Shown here: positions 58,555-64,000 of the stretch, piece after piece
Position numbering within the stretch: the first letter of the stretch is position 1
Layout of the letters: the number at the start of each line of letters is the position of its first letter
Assembly (NCBI RefSeq): GCF_018760785.1
Contig: NZ_JAHHZO010000006.1
Span: 248,001-312,000, forward strand
Length of the DNA: 64,000 nt
DNA from: Rhizobium sp. CSW-27
Lineage (GTDB): Bacteria > Pseudomonadota > Alphaproteobacteria > Rhizobiales > Rhizobiaceae
Reading direction: 5' to 3'
Translations under genes and position numbers: made by a program
The notes under the pieces: model-generated
Seen by the model: only the letters and a program-made list of their open reading frames with translations
The model's database searches: none
What the model was told of the DNA's origin: nothing

Positions 58555-60474
58555 CTATTTTAGGCCTGCCAGTCGAAGCGCATGACAAAAACGTTCGTTC
58601 GCGTCGACATCTTGATCGGGAGACAACCCGCTAATTTGCTTGGCCGTCATGCCCGGATAGTTTTGTTGAAGCCGCTCGCCCGCGCTTTGGGCTTCCTCCA
58701 GATCTCCGCTCAAAGCGAGGCTCGCCGTTAATACACGCAAGGCGGGCTCGTCATTCTGCATGCGTCGACACAAACGGACCGACTCGGCATAATCCTCAAG
58801 CTTGAAGGCGATGCTGGCACCCGCCCACCAGTAAATATCCGGCGCAAGCGGATTGAGATCGATGGACTGCTGGAAGCGCAACCAAGCCGCACCCGACTGT
58901 CCGAAATGCGCCAGCGCATCGGCATGCTGCAGCAGCAGGTCCGCGGAATTTGGCGCAAGCGCCTCGGCTTCGAAAAACTTTTCGGCCGAGGTATCGAAAT
59001 CGCGGCGATAGAGCGCCACCACCGCGCACATCCAGTGGCCGATGCCGGAGGCGGGGTCGAGATCGACGGCGGCTTCGGCCTCGGCCTTGGCGCGGTGCAG
59101 GAGATGCGGATCGCCGCCGCCCAGCATCAGCCATTCCAGCTGCAGCGTCTGCGCAATGCGGGCACGCGCCACCGCCATGCCGGAATCCAGATCCACCGCC
59201 TTGCGGAATTCGGAGCGCGCCCGCCGCAGGATCGGCAGATCGCATTTGCCGCCCAGCATGTGCTGGCCGGCCAGCAGATGACGATAGGCATCCGCCGCAT
59301 GGCTGCGCACGAGATCGATCTGCAGACGCTCGATCTGTTCGGCAAGTGCTGCGGCAATCTGCTTCGACAGCAGGCGGAAGGCTGCATGCGCATTGCCCTC
59401 GTCCAGCCCCACTTCCACCGACCAGAGAATTTCCGCGGTCGCATCCTCCACCAGCGTCAGGGAGAGGCGCGCCTCGTCCAGCAGCAGCGACTGCACCCGG
59501 TAACTCGCCCGCAGCGACTGGTAGAGCGCGCCGGTCTCATCCGCGGCGGCGGCAAATGTGCTGTGCGGGGCAAGCACCGTGAACGTGCGATAGCGCACGA
59601 GGCTGTTGGCGACATCCTCGATGAAGGCGCGGGCAAGCACCGGCACCAGCCCGCCGACCGGCGCCACCGGCGGCAGAAAGGCAACGCGCGGCCGCGCCGT
59701 GCGCGCCGGCTCCGGCTGAACCTCCTGCGGCTCGGCCGGCGCGGCATAGCTTCTGAGGCGCCGCATCAGGGCAAGCGTCGCCGCCTCGGGCTGTTCGCCG
59801 TCCAGCTTCAACCGCTGCGTCAGCTTATCGAACATGCGCTCGGCCGCGGTCGCATCGCCCGCCCGCGCATAGGCGGAGATCACCATCCGGTAGGTCTCTT
59901 CCCGGTCGTCCTCCAGCCTGAGCGCGGTTTCGGCGAGAGCGGCGATATCGGCAATCGGCCGGGCGCCGAACCGGGTCATATCCTCCAGCAGGCGGGCGGT
60001 CGCGGCAAAGAAGAGGTCCTTCAGGCGGGCCCGCTCGGCCAGCAGCCAGAGATGAAACTGTTCCTGGTCGGCATCCACGCCCTGCAGCAATTCGCCGCCG
60101 ATGCCGCGCAGCACCTTCAGCCGCAGCGCCACGTCATCGGCACCGACGACATCGAGAAAGGCAGAGAGATCCGAGCGGCGAGCCAGCGGACCGGCGGCAA
60201 GCCCGCCGGGCGTCGCCTCGATCAGTGCCTCGTGCCCCTCGGCAAAGGGCTGCAGGCGCGACAGCAATTGCCGCAGATTGCCGAGCGCCCGCTTCTGGTC
60301 CGCATCTTCCCACAGAAGCAGCGCCGCCGCCTGGCGGGTCAACACCCGGCCCGGCGCCAGAAGCAGGGCCGCCACCAGCACGAAACCCTTGGCGGGAAAG
60401 AAGCCCGCATGCTCCAGATGGCAACGCGGAACGCCCAGAAGACTGATCGTGAAGCCCTGCTCCTGCCCCGCCAA
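58555..60474 (-). CDS. SARP-like transcriptional regulator: winged helix, BTAD and TPR domains
   Basis: A 639-residue protein, probably starting at TTG after GGGAAG. Residues about 8-85 form an OmpR/SARP-type winged helix (ISLLGVPRCHL, LLLWEDADQKRALGNLRQLLSRLQ). The bacterial transcriptional activation (BTAD) helices follow at about 105-245. The C-terminal half is built of TPR-like helical repeats (from about 400; YRHLLAGQHMLGG, ARARIAQTLQLEW, LLLQHADALAHFGQSGAAW). SARP regulators are best known for switching on antibiotic clusters in actinomycetes. It heads the RiPP-like operon and ends nine bases before the first precursor, so it probably controls the cluster. Confidence 0.82.
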   Translation of the reverse strand: MAGQEQGFTISLLGVPRCHLEHAGFFPAKGFVLVAALLLAPGRVLTRQAAALLLWEDADQKRALGNLRQLLSRLQPFAEGHEALIEATPGGLAAGPLARRSDLSAFLDVVGADDVALRLKVLRGIGGELLQGVDADQEQFHLWLLAERARLKDLFFAATARLLEDMTRFGARPIADIAALAETALRLEDDREETYRMVISAYARAGDATAAERMFDKLTQRLKLDGEQPEAATLALMRRLRSYAAPAEPQEVQPEPARTARPRVAFLPPVAPVGGLVPVLARAFIEDVANSLVRYRTFTVLAPHSTFAAAADETGALYQSLRASYRVQSLLLDEARLSLTLVEDATAEILWSVEVGLDEGNAHAAFRLLSKQIAAALAEQIERLQIDLVRSHAADAYRHLLAGQHMLGGKCDLPILRRARSEFRKAVDLDSGMAVARARIAQTLQLEWLMLGGGDPHLLHRAKAEAEAAVDLDPASGIGHWMCAVVALYRRDFDTSAEKFFEAEALAPNSADLLLQHADALAHFGQSGAAWLRFQQSIDLNPLAPDIYWWAGASIAFKLEDYAESVRLCRRMQNDEPALRVLTASLALSGDLEEAQSAGERLQQNYPGMTAKQISGLSPDQDVDANERFCHALRLAGLK

Positions 60475-60619
60475 TACGCTTCCCTACCCTGCCCCGTCGG
60501 TTGCGATGAAAATCAAGTACCTATCGGATTTGACGTCTGCGTGACGCCCTTTGTGCATGATTCTGGAACAATCTACAGCAAGGAAATCAACGCGCGCCCT
60601 AAATATTGCGTGACACTTC

Positions 60620-61084
60620 ATGACAGCTCGCGTGAGTTTCAAACATTCCTACATGAGTTTCTCCTCACGCACGGAGCCTTACCAGCGCGCCGACGATGTG
60701 GGTTACGCGCTTTCAGAGCTTTTGTGGCACAATGGAAAGCCCTTTTATCCCGTCACCGCCCTGGCTGAAGCAAGGTTTGCTTGCGCAAGACTTGCGCAAG
60801 GCCAGTTCGACGAGACGGATGAGGACAATATTGACCTGATCCTGCAGATGCGACGGTCAACCGGCGGCTATTTCTTCGAAATCATCCTGCGCAATGACGA
60901 GGGCACGTCCTATGGCGGCTGGGCCTGGGGGCACGACATCGCCCTGACCGACGAAATCGCCAATGGATACCGCGTGCTGGCAACCCATGCCGCCGGCAAT
61001 ACCTTCCGCTTCGCCCGGGACGCAGCGACCGGCCGCTATGCCTGCCTGGACGACCTGCCGGTGGAAAAGGCCGGCCGCGGCTGA
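60620..61084 (+). CDS. Hypothetical protein, 154 residues
   Basis: A protein I do not recognise, divergent from the regulator of the RiPP-like cluster. It is soluble and rich in aromatic residues (GGYFFEIILRNDEGTSYGGW, then AWGHDIALTDEIANGYRVLA). The start may be 60620 or the ATG at 60653; neither has a clear ribosome site. The 145-bp divergent region is less GC-rich than the genes and must hold both promoters. A link to the RiPP cluster is possible but unsupported. Confidence 0.55.
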   Translation: MTARVSFKHSYMSFSSRTEPYQRADDVGYALSELLWHNGKPFYPVTALAEARFACARLAQGQFDETDEDNIDLILQMRRSTGGYFFEIILRNDEGTSYGGWAWGHDIALTDEIANGYRVLATHAAGNTFRFARDAATGRYACLDDLPVEKAGRG

Positions 61085-61102
61085 CGCAGCCGGCAGCGCC
61101 CC

Positions 61103-62992
61103 TCAATGCCGATCCAGCAGATAGTGGACGATCTGCAGCGCGCCCTCCTGCGGATCGTGGCCGCTCGTCTCCACCCTGAGTTCGGGCGCAAGCGGCCGCT
61201 CATAAGGCGAATCAAGCCCGGTGAAGTTGCGCAGTTCCCCGGCCGCCGCCTTGCGATACAGCCCCTTCGGATCGCGCCTTGCGCATTCCTCGATGGGGGT
61301 ATCGACGAAGATCTCGATGAATTCCCCTTCCTCCATCAGGTCGCGTGCCATGCGGCGCTCGGCGGCAAAGGGCGAAATGAAGGCAACGAGAACGATCAGG
61401 CCGGCATCGGCCATCAGCCGCGCCACTTCCGCCACCCGCCGGATGTTTTCCACCCGGTCCTCGGCCGTGAAGCCCAGATCGCGGTTCAGCCCGTGACGGA
61501 CATTGTCGCCATCCAGCAGATAGGTGTGCATGCCCTGGGCATGCAGCATGGCTTCCACCCGATTGGCGAGCGTCGACTTGCCCGAGCCGGACAGGCCTGT
61601 AAACCACAGCACCGCCGGCTTCTGCCCCTTCACGGCGGAGCGCTCGCGCTTTGTCAGGCTGGTTGCCTGCCAATGGATATTGGCGGCGCGGCGCAACGGA
61701 AAATCGATGAGCCCCGCCCCCAGCGTGGTATTGGTGAAACGATCGAGCAGCACGAAATTGCCGGTGATCCGGTTTTCCCGATAGGGATCGAAGGCAATCG
61801 GCCGGATCAGCGAAAGGTTGCACACGCCGATGCGGTTCATGACGAGCGATTTTGCGGCATCATGGGCAAGCGTGTTGATGTTCAACTCGTAACGCAGCGC
61901 GGTGACGGTGGCCGGCACCAGATCGTTTTCCGTGCGCAGCAGATAGCTGCGGCCGGGGATCATCGGTTCCGCACCGAACCAGATGACGTGCGCCTGCAAC
62001 TGATCCGCCAGCTGGGGGCGCGCATCCGGCGAGACCAGCATGCTGCCGCGCGAGGCATCCACCTCCTCGTCCAGCACCAACGAAACCGCCTGCCCTTCCC
62101 GCGCCTCGTCCAGCAAGGCATCCTTGGTCACGATCTGGCGAATTCTGGCGGCGCGACCGGACTGGGCAACGACCACCGCATCCCCCACCGCAACGCGACC
62201 CGCAGCGACCTGGCCGGCAAAACCGCGCACCCCATCCTCTCCCCGCAGCACCATCTGAACGGGAAAGCGGAAGGGCGCGTCGGATACGGCCGCCTCCAGC
62301 GGCACCGCCTCCAGATGGTCGAGAAGCGTGTCGCCCGCATACCAGGGCATGGCCGGAGACCGGACGACGAGATTGTCGCCGGAACGCGCGGCAACCGGTA
62401 TGGCGTTCACCGAGCGGAAGCCGAGGCTTTCCACCGCCTGCCGGTAATCCTCGACGATCGCGGCAAAGCGCGCCTCGGCGAAATCAACAAGGTCCATCTT
62501 GTTGACGGCGAGGATGACGTGCGGCACGCCAAGCAGGGCGGCGATGAAGGTGTGGCGGCGGGTCTGGGTGACGCCCCCCTTGCGGGCATCGACCAGCACG
62601 ATGGCGATATCGGCCGTGGAGGCGCCCGTCGCCATGTTGCGGGTATATTCCTCGTGGCCCGGTGCATCCGCCAGAATGAAGCGGCGATGCCGGCTGGCAA
62701 AGAAGCGGTAGGCGACATCGATGGTGATGCCCTGCTCGCGCTCCGCCTCCAGCCCGTCCAGCAGCAGCGAATAGTCGATCTCGTCTGCGCCGAAGCCGCG
62801 GCTCTCGCTCAGCGTTCGCAGGCCCGCCAGCTGATCCTCCGGCACAGAATGCGTTTCGGCCAGCAGCCGGCCGATCAGCGTCGACTTGCCGTCATCGACA
62901 GATCCGCATGCCAGGACACGCACCAGCGCCGTCTTCTCGGCACCCCTTGCCTCTTCGCCCTGCCCCGCCGCGTCGTGCCTGCTGCCTGTCAT
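61103..62992 (-). CDS. cysNC: Bifunctional sulfate adenylyltransferase subunit 1 / adenylylsulfate kinase
   Basis: A 629-residue fusion. The N-terminal GTPase part has [26 protein letters not shown] and NKMDLVD, then an EF-Tu-like beta-barrel (to about 430). The C-terminal APS kinase has [10 protein letters not shown] near residue 470 and VFISPF-like [13 protein letters not shown]. With CysD it makes APS from sulfate, using GTP hydrolysis, and the kinase makes PAPS. The cysD stop and this ATG overlap (TGATG). NodQ of rhizobia has the same fusion, but no nod genes are here, so a housekeeping role is likelier. Confidence 0.93.
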   Translation of the reverse strand: MTGSRHDAAGQGEEARGAEKTALVRVLACGSVDDGKSTLIGRLLAETHSVPEDQLAGLRTLSESRGFGADEIDYSLLLDGLEAEREQGITIDVAYRFFASRHRRFILADAPGHEEYTRNMATGASTADIAIVLVDARKGGVTQTRRHTFIAALLGVPHVILAVNKMDLVDFAEARFAAIVEDYRQAVESLGFRSVNAIPVAARSGDNLVVRSPAMPWYAGDTLLDHLEAVPLEAAVSDAPFRFPVQMVLRGEDGVRGFAGQVAAGRVAVGDAVVVAQSGRAARIRQIVTKDALLDEAREGQAVSLVLDEEVDASRGSMLVSPDARPQLADQLQAHVIWFGAEPMIPGRSYLLRTENDLVPATVTALRYELNINTLAHDAAKSLVMNRIGVCNLSLIRPIAFDPYRENRITGNFVLLDRFTNTTLGAGLIDFPLRRAANIHWQATSLTKRERSAVKGQKPAVLWFTGLSGSGKSTLANRVEAMLHAQGMHTYLLDGDNVRHGLNRDLGFTAEDRVENIRRVAEVARLMADAGLIVLVAFISPFAAERRMARDLMEEGEFIEIFVDTPIEECARRDPKGLYRKAAAGELRNFTGLDSPYERPLAPELRVETSGHDPQEGALQIVHYLLDRH

Positions 62993-63894
62993 CAGAAATA
63001 CCCTTCCCGCTTCTTCTTCTCCATGGAACTTGCCGCGTCGGCATCGATGAGCCGGCCACGTCGTTCTGAAAAGCGCGTGGACAGCACCTCCTCGACGACC
63101 GCCTCCAGCGTCACCGCATCCGATTCGACGGCAGCGGTGAGCGGATAGCAGCCGAGCGAGCGGAAGCGCACCATTCGGGGCCTTGCCTGGCGTCGCAGGT
63201 CCTCCGGCATGCGCTCGTCATCGGCCATGATCAGCAGACCGCCGCGCTCGACCACGGGCCGCATCGCCGCAAGATAAAGCGGCACCACCGGTATCTGCTC
63301 GCGCAGAATGTAAAGCCAGATGTCGCGTTCGGTCCAGTTCGAGAGGGGAAAGACGCGGATCGATTCGCCCTGGTTGACGCGCGTATTGTAGGTTTTCCAC
63401 ATTTCCGGGCGCTGGTTCTTCGGGTCCCATCCATGGTCACGGTTGCGGAAGGAGAAGATGCGTTCCTTCGACCGCGACATCTCCTCATCCCGCCGCGCAC
63501 CGCCAAAGGCCGCATCGAAACCGTGCTGGTCAAGCGCCTGGCGCAGCCCCAGCGTCTTCCAGACGTGCGTGTGGCGATCGGAACCGTGTTCGAAGGGATT
63601 GATGCCCTCCCGCAGCCCATCCGGATTGACGTGAACGAGGAGATCAAACCCGTAATGCGACGCCGCCCAGTCACGAAAGGCGATCATCTCGCGAAATTTC
63701 CAGGTGGTATCCACATGCAGGAAGGGAAAGGGAGGCTTTCCGGGATAAAAGGCCTTGGCCGCCAGATGCGCCAGAACCGAGGAATCCTTGCCCACCGAAT
63801 AGAGCATCACAGGCTTGCGACACGTGGCTGCCACCTCCCGAAAAATATGAATGGCTTCGGCCTCGAGCCGATCCAGATGCGACAGTGAAGACAC
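62992..63894 (-). CDS. cysD: Sulfate adenylyltransferase subunit 2
   Basis: A 300-residue protein of the ATP-pyrophosphatase (PAPS reductase-like) fold. The PP-loop reads [50 protein letters not shown] and [16 protein letters not shown] are standard CysD blocks. It forms ATP sulfurylase with CysN, the first step of sulfate assimilation. The GTG at 63894, eight bases after AAAGGGG, gives the normal family length; an ATG at 63912 would add six residues with poorer spacing. The rest of the window to 64000 shows no further gene. Confidence 0.93.
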   Translation of the reverse strand: MSSLSHLDRLEAEAIHIFREVAATCRKPVMLYSVGKDSSVLAHLAAKAFYPGKPPFPFLHVDTTWKFREMIAFRDWAASHYGFDLLVHVNPDGLREGINPFEHGSDRHTHVWKTLGLRQALDQHGFDAAFGGARRDEEMSRSKERIFSFRNRDHGWDPKNQRPEMWKTYNTRVNQGESIRVFPLSNWTERDIWLYILREQIPVVPLYLAAMRPVVERGGLLIMADDERMPEDLRRQARPRMVRFRSLGCYPLTAAVESDAVTLEAVVEEVLSTRFSERRGRLIDADAASSMEKKKREGYF

Positions 63895-64000
63895 GCAAGA
63901 AACCCCTTTCATCTCTCCGCCACAGAAGCAGACAGCCTTACAGCCTTTGCGCCCATCCCGCACGCCCCTTCAACCGCCGATGACGAAGGCAGCACACGCG

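Noticed and set aside
61103-63894. Possible symbiotic nodPQ genes
   Set aside because: The CysN-APS kinase fusion is shared by NodQ, but no nod, nif or fix genes or nod boxes are nearby, so housekeeping sulfate activation is more likely.

Overview
The window looks like chromosomal DNA of an alphaproteobacterium, most likely a member of the Rhizobiaceae (Rhizobium/Agrobacterium relatives). This is inferred from uniformly high GC, dense genes with many ATGA stop/start overlaps, and a typical gene set: betaine-lipid btaAB, an ArsR-methyltransferase fusion regulator (SahR type) with metF and metH, a fused cysNC, chemoreceptors ending in WEEF, and many TRAP and ABC uptake genes. I saw no tRNA, rRNA, CRISPR array, insertion sequence or phage gene.

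Layout. 1-5.5 kb: a truncated serine hydrolase, divergent btaAB, two peptidoglycan hydrolases (GH25 lipoprotein, MltB type) and a 25-residue membrane peptide gene. 5.6-12.7 kb: the sahR-metF operon behind a perfect palindromic operator, then two membrane chemoreceptors. 12.7-24 kb: ettA, a lipase-like hydrolase, a CoA-transferase/ThDP-enzyme pair, a membrane protein in a gene-poor stretch, RidA, a phosphatase-like protein, a DUF4432 protein, an L,D-transpeptidase and an orphan ParA. 24-32 kb: a seven-gene minus-strand operon (N-formylglutamate amidohydrolase family, TRAP transporter, glutamine-synthetase-like ligase, aldehyde and alcohol dehydrogenases) that fits uptake and gamma-glutamylated breakdown of an amine or amino alcohol, divergent from an RpiR regulator. 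33-39 kb: an ABC importer, a zinc alcohol dehydrogenase and a PP2C-like phosphatase. 39-45 kb: VapBC, metH (with the same operator as sahR-metF) and a sugar epimerase. 45-54 kb: signalling genes (acetyltransferase, hybrid histidine kinase, PAS chemoreceptor, diguanylate cyclase) and several small genes. 61-64 kb: cysDN(C), sulfate activation.

The most exciting part is 54.0-60.5 kb. Six minus-strand genes form a probable ribosomally synthesised and post-translationally modified peptide (RiPP) cluster: a SARP/TPR-type regulator, two paralogous precursor proteins, a YcaO cyclodehydratase-fold enzyme, a TfuA partner, and an arginine-deiminase-fold enzyme. The precursors share about two-thirds identity over the first 63 residues. 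One carries four copies of a 30-residue repeat built around GW(D/T)xNR; the other has one copy starting at exactly the same residue number. Neither precursor contains cysteine, so YcaO/TfuA more likely installs thioamides (or another backbone change) than Cys-derived azoles. The conserved Arg of each repeat is an obvious candidate substrate for the deiminase. I do not recognise this combination as a described RiPP class; that judgement is from memory only.
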